A DNA stretch of 64,000 nt from Brachypodium distachyon (lineage: Eukaryota; Streptophyta; Magnoliopsida; Poales; Poaceae): contig NC_016131.3 of NCBI RefSeq assembly GCF_000005505.3, positions 31,053,001 to 31,117,000 on the forward strand. Reading direction: 5' to 3'. The notes beneath the pieces are model-generated. The model was not told where the DNA came from and did not search any database. It worked only from the letters and a program-made list of their open reading frames with translations. Numbering within the stretch: the first letter of the stretch is position 1; every line of letters starts with the position of its first letter. Positions 47,700 through 59,900 of the stretch are shown here, in pieces. Position numbers and translations under genes: made by a program.

Positions 47700-47996
47700 A
47701 AATTAAACAAAGAATATGAGAAAAGAATGAAGCAATCTCAGGAATTTAAAAGAAAGGCAATCGAGCAATCTCAGCAATTTCAAAAAGGAAGTATCTCATC
47801 TCAGAAAGGAAGGAAGAATTCTCAGGACTCTCAGAGTTTTAAAAGGAAGGCAATCTCAGAAATGAAGGGAGGAATTCCGGCAATATCAGAAATGAAGGGA
47901 GGAATCTCGGCAATCTAAGAAAGGAAGGGAGCAATCTCAGAGTCCATTCATTTGATTAAGGCATGAATTGTACTCCCCCCCCCCCCCCCCCCCCCC
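47700..47996. repeat. Purine-rich short tandem repeats and a 22-base C-run
   Basis: About 27-30-bp units of the type CAGAAATGAAGGGAGGAAT recur from 47725 to 47935, giving peptide repeats such as AISEMKGGI in the frame that starts at 47550. A C homopolymer (47975-47996) follows. Both are simple-sequence expansions. Confidence 0.7.
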
Positions 47997-48459
47997 TTAA
48001 TTGAGCAGCAAGCATAATTTTCATGAATTGCCAATAATTTGATTTAACACAGTAATCAAACTGAACATGCAGAATTGATCACCCATTGTACATATACAGA
48101 ATTTTATACTGCAGATAGTATAGTTGTGGTTTTTATACTGAAAATGAAAATAAGACTAAAGGACATGTGTTTAAGGTTCAATACTGTAGATCATACTGAA
48201 AATGAAACCTGTTTCCCTACCTGGTGAGAGTGGTCGAGACAGTCTGTTGTTGACAGTAATTTAACTAGCATGCTTTGCACACAAAAAAAACTAGCATGCC
48301 ATATTTCAATGAGCCATATTTTAAATTTTTAACTAGCAGCTGATCATTTTCCCCGAGCTTTATATTTTTAACATCTCAAACTGGTTCTTGCACAGCCATG
48401 TGTAATGATGACTGCACCAGTACTTTATTCCTTTTGTTTGTGGCTAGAATTATAAGATA

Positions 48460-49283
48460 CAGGCCCGGTCTTGAGATTTCAGTGGCCCGGTGCGAAAATA
48501 GGACTCAGGGCTCAGTTAGGGCCCTTAATAAAATATAATAATAATAATTAATGTATGTATATATCAAATTTCACCAGCAAAAGCTAACGATGAATCAAAA
48601 GTTGCATTTGTATTAAAGAGTTTATACATATTACCTTAAAAATTTCTTCTAATATTTCTTTATGCAAAGTTGTTGATGATGCTATGAGTACCGATCTCAT
48701 CCACCAATTTCTTCTCAATGCATGAATTTGCCAAACTAATCTCAATGCATAAATTAAAGGAAAGTAGATGTAAGGACATGCAGGATTAGGAGACTTCAGA
48801 ACAACAAAGAACAATCGCACGCGAGATCAAGGGAATTGGTGACGGTTCAATTTCTTAGGCTCATCATTACGCGGCTTCCCCAATCTAACCAACCAGCGAG
48901 AGGATGCAGCACAGCAGCAGCAATCAGCAGCACGGCTCAAGCGGGCAGGATTACTGGCATAGGTGAAGGATTGAAGTCTGAAGGAAGGAGAGCGCAGGCG
49001 GCAGGCTAGGGCGGTGTCCTTGCGCTCGCGCCTCGTGGTGATTAGGGGCAGGGCCAGCCGATCTGGCGATCTGGAACCTGTTGCCGGATTGGCCGATCGG
49101 GAGGGAGTCGGGCAGACGGGAATCACGCAAGGAATCACGATTGATAGGGATGGAAATTGCAATACAAACGACGTTCAGTATCATGTATGTATCAGGCCTA
49201 TCCATGTATCCCAAGGTAGGGGGCCTCTCAAAATTCGTGGCCCTGTGCGGGGGCACCGCCTGCACCCCCCAGGGCCGGGCCTG
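48460..49283. mobile_element. Non-autonomous hAT transposon with perfect 8-bp TSD
   Basis: This 824-bp element has ends CAGGCCCGG and, inverted, CAGGCCCGGCCCTGG, and is flanked by the identical 8-bp repeat ATAAGATA (48452-48459 and 49284-49291), the hAT target-site length. No transposase frame is present; the interior is AT-rich on the left and GC-rich on the right. It sits inside the larger candidate element. Confidence 0.9.
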
Positions 49284-50554
49284 ATAAGATAATGCACTAG
49301 CATCAAAAGAAGCTAACCAAGCCAACAGTACATAGGATTATAAGATAACAACTTTTCAGTTACCTAAATTAAGTTTCTGAAACCTCAAATGGTAAATTTT
49401 TCAATACACATTGGACTAGAGTTCTAGCTGATCATTATATTGAGACATAATCACTGCAACTAGCATCATTATATTTTGAAGGGGGTAGCTAGTATGTAAA
49501 CAGAACACAAAGGAGTGAGAGAGATCACCTGTTCTCCCCTAGTCCAATGAGGAATGAAGCCTCTGCCAATGAAGCATGAAGGCTTCCAGAATCTAAAACA
49601 ATCCAGATGGTCAAGCTCATACATTTTTATTGCTCCATGTGTTCTTTGGTCTTTGTTGCTCCATAACAATTTTACATGAATGTGTTCTAAAAAAGAAAAC
49701 AAGTTCACATGATCAGGTAAATAAAAAAGAACATTAGTACTGTATATATCCCCTACCTGTTGAAGGGAGAGCCTTGGCTTGGGATGCAGATTTACCAGCC
49801 ACATGAGTTGTTGAAGGTGGTGATGGTGCAAGGGAAGGGCACTGCTTTGGGCAGCTGTGTATCATCTTCATCAATCACATGGACACAAAGATTGGATTAG
49901 GACATGAGGCGGTAATCCTGACGAAGAGGAAGAAGGGGGAAAACGATTTAGATCTTGAGGACGTACCTTTGATCTTCAGGAAGCAAAGGATGGTGGAGCT
50001 GAGATCCAGCCTCGCCATCCACCGGGCAACATCTCGTCGTGCACGGCAAGGCAGAGTTCCTCCATGTCGACGGCGCGGACGAGCCACCCCGCCACGTGCA
50101 CCCGTCCCTGACCACCGCCATCGCCTCCGCGTCCACCATCTCTGCAGTTGCCCTGCCGGATCGAGCTTCTGCGCCACCGGACGAGCTTCCCCTCCACCGG
50201 ATCTCTTCACTTCCGCCACCGCTCGGCAAGCCCAACCACGGCCAAGATTTAATTTTTAGGACGGAAGCTCGGCAAGAGCTGGATGCGGAGAGGCGAGGGA
50301 GGCGGAGAAGTGACCGAAGAGTGCGTGGATGGAGGCGTGACGTCGGCAGGAGGGTGGACCGGGAGGAGGGAGCGGCAGCGAGCGGCGTGGGTGAGGGCGT
50401 GGTGGCCGGCGAGGGAGCGGAGACGAGGGGATTCCAGGAAAAATGGGGAACGACGCGGAGACTAATTAGACGGACCACAGATCAAACTTGAAATAGTTCA
50501 AGGGGGTTTTCAGAAAATTGCCCTCGCGTCAATCTTTTCAGGACGGAGGAAGTA

Positions 50555-52740
50555 ACCGACAACCTACGTCGTCCCAGACTCTTCCTGGTCAAGCGTGATG
50601 GGGGTGACACGGCTCTCGTGCCCAGGCCGCATCAATCAAACAAACACCATGACGTAGGTGCGCGAGAGCTTGGGCGCCGCTTGCCGATTCTTTACTTGCT
50701 GGCAACGTGTGACTCATCGGCATTCATTGGATCCCCTGCCCTTTCCGGAATCAAAGAAGTGTCCTGTCCAAGAGAAAAACAAGGCCTGTGCCCTGTCTAC
50801 CTAGGATCGACGGCTCGCTATTTGACAGCACGTCGTGCCGGGCCAGCGCCTGCATCATGTGATTCGTGTCAAAACGACAAGGTTTAATTTGTGTAAATTT
50901 AAAACCGGCGTGGTCGCTTTCTGATTACAACTGCCGGCCACCGAAGATGGACTATGCGGGGTGCAGAGTGGTATAACGTGAGGGGAGCTGGAGGTCTGAA
51001 GGATCACATGAATGGTTTGGACTGATTTTGCTCTTGAATCGCGGACGGTGATCTGCCGGTAATCACGGGGCAGTCACAGCCGGCCGCGCTCGCTTGGCCT
51101 GCAGATTTATGCGATCGGTGAAATTGGACCGATAATCCCTTCTTTTTTTTGTGCAGGAGCAGGAAAAATTACCACCGACTTCCAAACCGGGGCAGACGTA
51201 CGTGGACCATTGACACACAAGCACCAATCCAGCTACCTCGACACAGAAGTAGTCCACATCATCAATCAAGTTGTTCAACAGATATTCTCGCACCTCCAAA
51301 ATCGGCCGGAAACGAAAGAAACTCCAAAATCGCTACAAGCTTATCTCATCATCCCGATCACTTATCTTATCAATTATCACCCCCGGCGCCCCGGCCTCTT
51401 TCCATGGATGATGCCCTTCGGAACCACCCAAAAACCACGGACGAGTACAACAAAGCGATCGAACCCGACCCGACGCGCCGCGCATCATCTTCTCGCACAG
51501 CAACAAAAGATCTCCCTTGCATTTCGCTTCAACTTTTCGACACAGGCTCTTCTCCTGTTGGAGACGTACAAGGGGCAAAACCAGACGGGCCGTCCCGTTC
51601 CGAGGTAGGGCCGATGAATAGGAGGCCGGGCAACTCCCCGTTGCCGTTGCCACGACGACGCCTGACCTGAGATTCTGAGAGCGATATATGGGAGGAACGA
51701 GACGTAGCTACGATGCTGTTCGATTCATGCGAGCTAGAGAGCGATCGAGGGAGATAATTCCCAGAAAGGCAGAAAGTGGACGAGTTCTAGCTTGTGTACG
51801 CTCGATCAGCCGAACTTAATGCTGTGCGGTAGATGCCCGGAGATGAAGGCTGGATTCGAAAACGACAGCTTGGAATCTGCAAATTGATGGAAGCAGTGGG
51901 CACGTACGTACTGCGAAAGCCACCCAAACTTGAATGCTCGATCGAGAGGGAGTCAAAGGATTAAAACTGCTAAACGAAATTCTGCAGATGACCAGATTAT
52001 CCCATCTCTATACGTGGGTGGAGTCAGGCAATACAAGAAGCCATAACCCGGTTGCGGCCGAATAAGGTAACGTCACATTCTGTCGTTTCCGGACGGTGAT
52101 AAGCTACTGATCGAAAAAATTGTTGAATATGAATATAATATATTAAAACCACGTAACGAGGGAGTACCACTGTAGCAACATGTGTTCAAGAGCACGTGCT
52201 GTTTCTTCTCGTTGCAACGGGGATGAACTTTTTCAGGTGCAAGTTTAGCAAGCTGTAATTTGCGTGGTGATTAACTCAGTGTCAATTGTAAAAAAAAAAC
52301 TCAGTGCCAATTGTCAAACCTGCATCAGAATTGCTGCCTGATGATTCATCATCCATGCGACCATGTGAGGTCAGGTAAGAAGCCACATAGGGGTGTGGCA
52401 CTGGTTAGAGAGAAATTCAACAATCATAAAAAAATATTGGATTAATCTTGGTCAGACGAGGTGTTTTTTCTTTTCAGAAATCAGAAATAGTGTAAAGTGG
52501 TGTTTCCAAAAGTCAAAAGAAAGGAGGCATCAAGAGAAAGTGAAAGATTTGAGTACTGACCCTTCCTCTCCGCTGCCTCTCTGTTGGTCTGGTCCCTGGC
52601 TGACAACACTGCCAGGTGTCATGTCACGCTAATGGAAGCGTCGAACTCTTCCACAACTTCCGTCGCCGCCTTCTCCCTTCCCCGCCACACACCTGCGCGA
52701 GATACCAAGATCCCAAGCACAAGCAATCCCAGAATCCTTT
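50555..52740. other. Intergenic region upstream of the DUF3537 gene
   Basis: No gene is called. The open frames at 51149-51670 have no recognisable domain or intron context. The right end carries the promoter of the next gene. Confidence 0.35.
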
Positions 52741-52745
52741 CTCTT

Positions 52746-52753
52746 TATATAAA
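52746..52753 (+). promoter_or_regulatory. TATA box of the DUF3537 gene
   Basis: TATATAAA lies about 149 bases upstream of the ATG, followed by CT-rich leader sequence typical of plant transcription starts. The position fits a transcription start near 52775-52785. Confidence 0.6.
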
Positions 52754-52894
52754 GATCCCCTCTCTCTCTCCTCCACTTGTCCTCCACCGCCACCACCCAA
52801 GGAACGCCACGGCCACGGGCGCAGAGACAGAGCGCGTGTGTGTGAATCAAGAGGAAGAAACCCGTGCGCCCGTGCGAATTGTTGGATCGATCCG

Positions 52895-55245
52895 ATGGGG
52901 CGGCGGTCTAGCGCCTCACCGGTCGGGTCCGTGGAGCCGCTGCTGCCGGAGGTGTTCAAGGGCGGCGGCGGCGGCAGGGGGGCGGCGACGTTGCAGCGGT
53001 CCGTGTCGCGGGCGGACGACGAGCTGCAGTGGTTCCGGTCGTGCCTGCGGTGGGTGTGCATGGACCACTCGGCCCCGGGCCGCGCCGCCATGTCGTGGCT
53101 GCTCTTCCTGCTCCTCGGCGTCGTCGTCCCGGCCGTGGCGCACTTCCTCCTCGCCTTCCGGGCCTCAAGGCGGCCCTTCAACGCCGTCGTCCAGCTCTCG
53201 CTCTCCGCCGCCTCCGCCGCCAGCTTCCTCTGCCTCTCCTCCTCCTTCCGCCGCATCGGCCTCCGCCGCCTGCTCTACCTCGACAAGCTCCGCACCAAGA
53301 GCGACCGCGTCAGGCTCAACTACACCACGCGCCTCTCCTTCTCCTTCCGCCTCCTCGCCTCCCTCGTCGCTCCTTGCTTCGCCGCCGAGGCCGCATACAA
53401 GGCCTGGTGGTACGCAACCTCCGCCGACCGCGTCCCCTTCTTCGCCAACGACGTCCTCAGCGACGTCGTCGCCTGCTCCCTCGAGATGGCCTCATGGATG
53501 TACCGCAGCGCCATCTACCTCCTCACCTGCGTCCTCTTCCGCCTCATCTGCCACCTCCAGGGGCTCAGGCTCGAGGACTTCGCCGGCTCGCTGCTCGTCG
53601 AGGTGGAGGAGGGGAGGATCGGGGTGGAGCGCGTGCTCAGGGAGCACCTTGACATCCGCAAGCAGCTCAAGGTCATCAGCCACCGCTTCCGCAGGTTCAT
53701 CGTCGCCGCGCTGCTCATCGGCACCGCCAGCCAGTTCGCCTCCGTGCTCCTCACCACGCGCCACGACTCCGTCGACGACCTCCTCAACACCAGTGAGCTC
53801 GCGGTAAGCCTTCTTCCATTGCTTAATTTCTCGATCGAGTCTTAATTAGGCCAATTCCAATGTGAGGCGTGTGTTCAGTTAGGCACAATTGGGGATCGCA
53901 ATCCCTAATCAAGGAGTAAACTGCACACCGTCTTATCTTAGCTTAGACAGAACCAGTAATTCCGCGACGTGTTAGTGTTATACTACTGTATTAAACCAAG
54001 CGAACTGAAGTTGTCTAGTATCGATGAACTGATTGGTACCTTGCATATAAGGGGCGATTAATTATGAACTGGGTCAAATGGAGAAAACAACATTTCTGAA
54101 TGCTGAATTTGACCGTATTGCGTTGCTTGCTGAATTAGAAGGTGGTTACTGGACAGGCTTCTCTGGCCTATAAACTAGATGGGATTTCCAGCAAATTCAA
54201 TAATTGGGTTGAGTTCTATAATTAAGTGGCAGTAGCAGTGATCGTGTGAGAAAAAGCTAAGCTAGTGTGGTGCGATGTGATTCACTCAGCTGGCGACTAG
54301 ATCTGTCTCTGGATCTGAAGGCAGGATGTCCAAGTAAGGACACTGAATTAACGATAGTACCATAAGGTCTGCAATTTCAGATCTTATATATTCTCAGACT
54401 GCCAACTATGCAGCATTAACAAATCTAACGAATGATTATGATTAGTAGAAGTCAGAAGTTCCAGTTACAGTATTACTCCAGCTGTTTTGCAGTACTCCGT
54501 AATCTGTAATTTAGAAGAGACACGATTCAGTTCAAAACTAACATATGCGATTGACTTGCACCATTTTGAACTAAATAAGGGGTCAAGTAGAATCTGGCGC
54601 TCACAGTTTTCGACAGTTCTTACATTTCGTCACACCAGCTGATTCAGCAACATCTCCAGATACTGGTTCTGACGTCCCTGTTGAATTCTGCAGCTATGTT
54701 CAGTAGTTCTCATGTCCGGGCTCATCATAATCCTGAGCAGCGCTGCCAAGATCACTCACCAGGCGCAGGCCCTCACCGGCCAGACCACCAAGTGGCACGC
54801 CTGCTGCACCATCGAACCGGTCCCGGACGAAGAAGTGGATCCCGGATCCAACCAGAACTCCATGCTGGAAGAGTACCCTGAGAGCGACAGTGACTGCGAA
54901 TCCAGCGAGGAGACTGGGGACGAGGACTTGCTGGAGAACACCAGGTTCATGCTGCCGCACACAGTACACGTGATCTCCTTCCAGAAGAGGCAGGCATTAG
55001 GTAATCATCAACAAATTAACCTTCTCTTCCTCCTTATCCATCCAGTTCAGCTGAGCTGGTCTTGGCACGGAGCAGGAAAAGGACTCACTGAACTCCCGTT
55101 GCATGCAGTGACCTACCTGGAGAACAACAAGGCCGGCATCACCGTGTTCGGGTTCACGCTGGATCGGTCGTACCTCCACACGATATTCATGCTCGAGTGG
55201 ACGCTCTTCTTGTGGCTGCTGGGGAAGACAGTCGGTTTCTCGTGA
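52895..55245 (+). CDS. DUF3537 multi-pass membrane protein (three exons)
   Basis: The exons are 52895-53803, 54694-55000 and 55109-55245, with GT-AG introns, encoding 450 residues. The start ATG follows the TATA box and a leader; upstream in-frame codons to 52616 are 5' UTR by position. Hydrophobic segments lie at about residues 67-88, 97-115, 148-168, 190-220, 267-287, 304-322 and 430-445. An acidic loop (about 355-385) lies before the last one. Family signatures include WVCMDHS, SFRLLASLV, YRSAIYLL, ITHQAQA and VTYLENNKAGITVFGFTLDR. DUF3537 proteins are plant membrane proteins reported as distant relatives of insect gustatory/odorant receptor channels; their plant role is unsettled. Intron 2 is 108 nt, stop-free and in frame, so its retention would add 36 residues. 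The gene looks intact. Confidence 0.92.
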
Positions 55246-55872
55246 ATTTGTCCTTTCCAGGTGGTTCGTTCGTTGGCTCGTTGCTCTTCACCCACACATG
55301 TATGGTTGCTCGATTTGGTTGGCAATTTTTTTTTTGCGGTTGCTCGATTTGGTTGGCATCCTGGAAGGTTGAGTTTCAGGAGAAGTTGGTGGCTTTTTTT
55401 TTGTGTGCGGGTGGCACGTGAGTGGTGTGCGCTTGTACGTGTAAGTATGGGATTTGTATATATGACGACGGGTGTAAATTATGGGTTGATTGCTCGTGAC
55501 ACCGCGAGGTGTAAACGGTGTATGTAAAATTGTACTTCTAGATGAGTGTTTGTTTGTAGAGTCCCGTGCGTGCGTGCAGCTTGGTGTTGCAGGTTTATAA
55601 CCTCGAGTTGTAAGCCAACAATAGTTGTAGAGCAAATTTTACGATGTTGATTAAAGTTTTGTTTTGTTTCTCCTCGGCCACATTGTTCTTTTTTATAAAG
55701 GGTTTTTGTGTATCTGTAACTCCTTTTGTATGATTTTTTTGTGTGCGGCGAAATAGGTAAGAATTGATTGGGTTACATGTCATTTTCTTAGCAGTTGCAT
55801 TTTCTTTCTATGGACGGATGTGTTCAGTTTCAGCATAAAAGAGATACTAGAAGAAATGCTCCATGCAAATTA
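55246..55872 (+). other. 3' flank of the DUF3537 gene
   Basis: This is a G/T-rich 3' untranslated region and intergenic DNA. No other gene is seen. Confidence 0.45.
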
Positions 55873-56024
55873 CTCCCTCCGATCTAGTCTAGAATAAGTG
55901 TCCAAGATTTAGTACAAAGTTACTTCATGTAAATTATTTTCTCCTATCCATAATAAGTGTCCTATATTTAGTACCAATTCAACTTTGTACTAAATCTCAG
56001 ACACTTATTATGTATTGAAGGGAG
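55873..56024. mobile_element. Stowaway MITE, 152 bp
   Basis: The ends are CTCCCTCCGATC and, inverted, CTCCCTTCAATAC, flanked by TA (55871-55872 and 56025-56026). Internal arms share AAGTGTC and TTTAGTAC in inverted and direct order, which suggests an internal duplication around 55900-55975. Confidence 0.88.
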
Positions 56025-56026
56025 TA

Positions 56027-56994
56027 GTCGATTTGTGAGCAGTTGGTTTCTCTCAGCCCAAGTCCTAACTTCATGTGCTTCTTCTCTTCCTTGTCTCCTC
56101 TACAATTTTTTTTTCTTCTTTTTGCCATCTTCTCTCCACCTTGGATGAAAGAGGCCGCGGAGCTCATTACGAAGCTTGAGCTGGAGCTCGAAACAGAGGA
56201 TCTTTGCAGCCCCGAGTTCTTGAAAGATAGTGACTACAGGGCATGGATCATACTCTTCTTATCCGGCGATGACGCTGCTCAACAAACCCAAGATGGCAAG
56301 GGCGATGTCTCAAATGTTGTTGCAATTTTGGTTAAAAATTATTTTGTATAGATTGTTTAACATGTCACAAACAGGTAATATCTATATTTTTGGTATAAAG
56401 TTCCGGAAAACCCCTATCGGCTCATACCGACAAATGAGATCATAACTCTTGCAAAAGGAACGAATAAAGAAAAAGGATTAAATGGTTTAACTTGTTCTAA
56501 CCCTACCTACCAATTTTGCACCAAAGATTAGCGAATCATTATCCTCCCACTGCTGATTCCTTTTTAACAACCAAGGCAGAACAAACACACTTGTTTGACA
56601 AATTATACACTCTTGTTTTTCGTTCAGTAGCAAAGCACGAATTCTACATAGTGCTGCAATGACGTTTTAGGCAACAAGAGAAAACAGTTTTTTTTAGGGA
56701 GTAGTACAATGTAGGCGCTAGTGTGGCATTACAAAAAGAACTTTAGGGAGAAACAGCCGGAAGTTCTCACAAACTCAAAGCCCAAACTAAAATTTTGTGG
56801 GCTCGTGGCCGTGAAACAGAAGTGTTTCCACCCAAAGTCTCTTCTCCTGGTCCACACAAATACTAGCCCCTCCATACGTCACGGCCCAGACGTCGAGAGG
56901 GTCAAAACAGAAAGGCGAACGAGAAGAGCAGAAAACACCGGAAGGCCTCCCCAAACCCCCCACAAAGCAAAGACACTCGGCCGCCGCAGCCGAG
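56027..56994 (+). other. Intergenic DNA and promoter/leader of the UBX gene
   Basis: An open frame at 56043-56351 has a hydrophobic start and an acidic middle (ELITKLELELETED) but no known domain; it is not called as a gene. The UBX gene's leader lies in about 56850-56994. No clear TATA box was found. Confidence 0.4.
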
Positions 56995-59900
56995 ATGGCC
57001 GCCGGAGACGCCACCCAAGCGCCGCCGGCCGCGGAGGCGCAATCGCTGGTGGAGTCCTTCTGCGCCGTGACCTCGGCGACCCCCGATGAGGCCTCCTTCT
57101 TCCTCGAGAGCCACAACTGGGCCCTCGAGTCCGCCGTTCGCTCCTTCTACGACTCCACGGAAGTCGACGCCGCTGGTCCCGATCCGGCACCGCAGCCTCC
57201 TCCTCCAGCCGCTGAGGACGGCGCGGAATCCGAGGACGAGGACTACGTGGGTGGCGGCGACAAGGATGAGGACGACGAGGACTACGTGGGCGGCGGCGAT
57301 GAGGACGAGGATGAGGATGAGGATGTCCCCCTCGCCGCTGAAGTTGCGACGGCCACTGAGAGGAGGAGGCCAGCGAAGAGGCAGAAGAGCGACCACCAGG
57401 GCGGGAGCAGGGCCGCTAATGGGAGGGGGACTGTGAGGACGCTCTCCGATCTCAGCCGTGGCAAGAGGGCCGCGGGGTCGGACGGAGACGAGGACTCGGA
57501 TGACGACGAATGGGCGCCGCCGTCCGAGTTGTACACCGGCGGCGAAAAGAGGTCAGTGCTATTTGTATGTCAGCGTTTTGGTTTGGGGATGCTTGCTTCA
57601 TTTGTAGGTAGATCGTCGAGGCACTAATTTCTAGGGTTTTAGGTTCTGTTGATTGTGGCTAAATTTTGGGATCTAGGACTTGCATGCGGAGATTTGGAAG
57701 GGCCCTGGACCTGTGTTGTGATCAATCCATTGTCAAACGTGTTTAAGATTGCTAGGTGATTTCATTTTTATTTATTAGTATCTGATCTTGTGAATTTCTT
57801 ATTGGCTTCGGTTCTGCTAAAATTAATTAGGCATTAAGTCGCACCGGATGCCTAGGTCTTGTATCGATACAATGATGGACTGTGTACAAGCGTTAAACAT
57901 TGGATGTCATGAGAGTTAAATGGCGTTGTTCTAGACCATCTGATGTGTTCCTTAGTACTATTAATAGCAACATCTATATTGTTAATCTATGTTGTAATCA
58001 TTGTAATAATGATCTAATGTCATTTCATCAAGTACGATATGTGATATATTGATATGGCATTACAAGTTTGTGCTTGGCAAGGTGGCATTTCTTGAGACTC
58101 GTGATTTGACTGTAAACTTTAATTTTAACGAAATGGCCCTTAAAAAGATTCTTGTATCTGCACAGCATACCAATAAATTTGGAACTCTATAGCCAGGAAA
58201 AATGTGAGGATCAATCATCAATGTACTTGGTAGATGTCTGGAGCTTGTTATGGGGGCTGCTAATTGTTCATGTTAGCAAGAGTGCAAGGCTATGCCTGAG
58301 CCCCGGTAATTGGTATACTCGTTAGTTACCTAGATATTTTGTTTGTCTTATAGTCTTATTGGTGAGTTAGCATCTTCTACTCCCTCCGTCCAACAAAAGA
58401 TGTCTCAAGTTTGTCAAAATTTGGATGTATCTAGACATGATTTTGTGTATAGATGCATTCAAATTTAGTCAAAGTTGAGACATCCTTTGTTGGACGGAGG
58501 GAGTAATAGATTTGGGTTTTTGTATAAGTTTCATTAGATGTGATGTTAACGCCATTATTTCAGTGTTTTCCCTTAGCAAAGCATAGAATGAAAAAACACC
58601 TGGGCTTGGACTGACTCATGGTGATTATCCAATCAGCCAATTTATAGAATCTAGTGGAACCTGGTCAATTCCGTGTTGATGCAGGCACTAGCTGGAAACC
58701 ATAGTGTGTGTACCGTGTAGATTTCTGAAACAACCTACAGTTGCATCACCCCCGGTCCTACCTCCCACCAGTCCAACCCCGCAATACTGTAAGGCTATCT
58801 CCAATAGGGCACTTAAAACTGCTCATCATGGTCAAAACCCAGTCATATGGGATTTATTTCCAACCTAATGGCTGATATCACCCTTTACTTGGAGACTGGA
58901 GTCCAATGCTTAAGGTGAATTCTTAGTGCTTTTTAGTTGTCCAAGTGCACCTAAAATATTAGTTTGCATTGGAGGTTGTGACGCTTATGTGGGAGCTTGT
59001 ATTGTTCTCTTTCTTCAAGTGTCTACATAAGCTTTCTTGCATTTGAGATGACCTAAACTGTCGCCAACCGTAGATTGGCTGGCCATGTAAGGTTAAAGGC
59101 CATAAGAGAGGCAACAGCTGCTGCTGTTAGTTTATTCTGGCAGGCAGTGACTCTTGCCCGGTCAATCATAAGAAATTAAAAACTGATTCCATCACAAAAA
59201 AAAGGTGCTGATGATTTTCACCTATCTTGTTCTGTTTATAAATAACCTTTTGCATCAAACTATTTTGAGGCTGCTTCTCATCAGGCATTGATCATAAGTT
59301 ACTAGCTAGGTGCTCATTTTGAGATGTGATTTGATGGATTATATTCTAGGCTCTAGCCCAAACCTACAGTAAAACCCTCCATGAACCACCCAAAAGAACT
59401 GTCTCAAACTGCATGTTTGAAGCCAAATTGTGGCTTAACAAAGAATCGAATATTTTTTGTATCTTTTGCAATAATATTGTTGAAAAATATGATGACATTA
59501 CATTGGCCTGACATGGGTCACTTCTTGGATTAGCTTGCCACTTCTTTCATCCCTGAACTGGCCAGGAAGTTAATCCTGGTTGACTGGCCTTGGTATTGTA
59601 TTTGCATCGCACATATATCAGAATTGTATTATCTGTGATATCATGGTTTGTAACGTGAAAGTTCTGTAGGTACAGATGTTTTGCAGCGAAAGCTCTTTTT
59701 AATTGTATATGATGTACATCCTTTGTACTTCAATGTTTCTGTCATGCTTATAATTTTTGTATTACTATGTTCAGCGGAATGGTTGTTAGAGATAGATCCA
59801 AACGCAAAAATGTTGTGGATGAGGTTTTTAAGCAAGCTAAGAGGAAAGGTGTCAAGCAAGGCCCAGCTCGCCGGCGATCTTCTAGCTCAAGGAGCTTTCC

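Larger units (their letters stand above)
47242..50552. mobile_element. Candidate large Mariner/Stowaway-ended element (3.3 kb)
   Basis: The left end is CTCCCTCCGTCCCC followed by AAAAATTGACGCCAGG. Read inward, the right end is CTTCCTCCGTCCTG followed by AAAAGATTGACGCGAGG. Both ends abut TA (47240-47241 and 50553-50554). No DDD transposase was seen. The interior holds GC-rich coding-like stretches near each end (47340-47700 and 49950-50450, the latter with a strong donor-like AAAGGTACGT on the minus strand near 49969), a purine-rich repeat, a C-run and a nested hAT element. The two ends could instead be unrelated MITE halves. Confidence 0.5.

Noticed and set aside
47216..47918. Protein gene formed by the frames at 47216-47566 or 47550-47918
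   Set aside because: The minus frame is low-complexity Gly/Arg. The plus frame runs into simple repeats. No domain was recognised, though captured gene fragments remain possible.
52584..53807. Long alternative-frame open frames across exon 1 of the DUF3537 gene (plus 52584-53807 and minus 52624-53256)
   Set aside because: They are Arg/Ser/Pro-rich shadows of a very GC-rich exon. Only the 52895 frame has the family motifs and correct splice phases.
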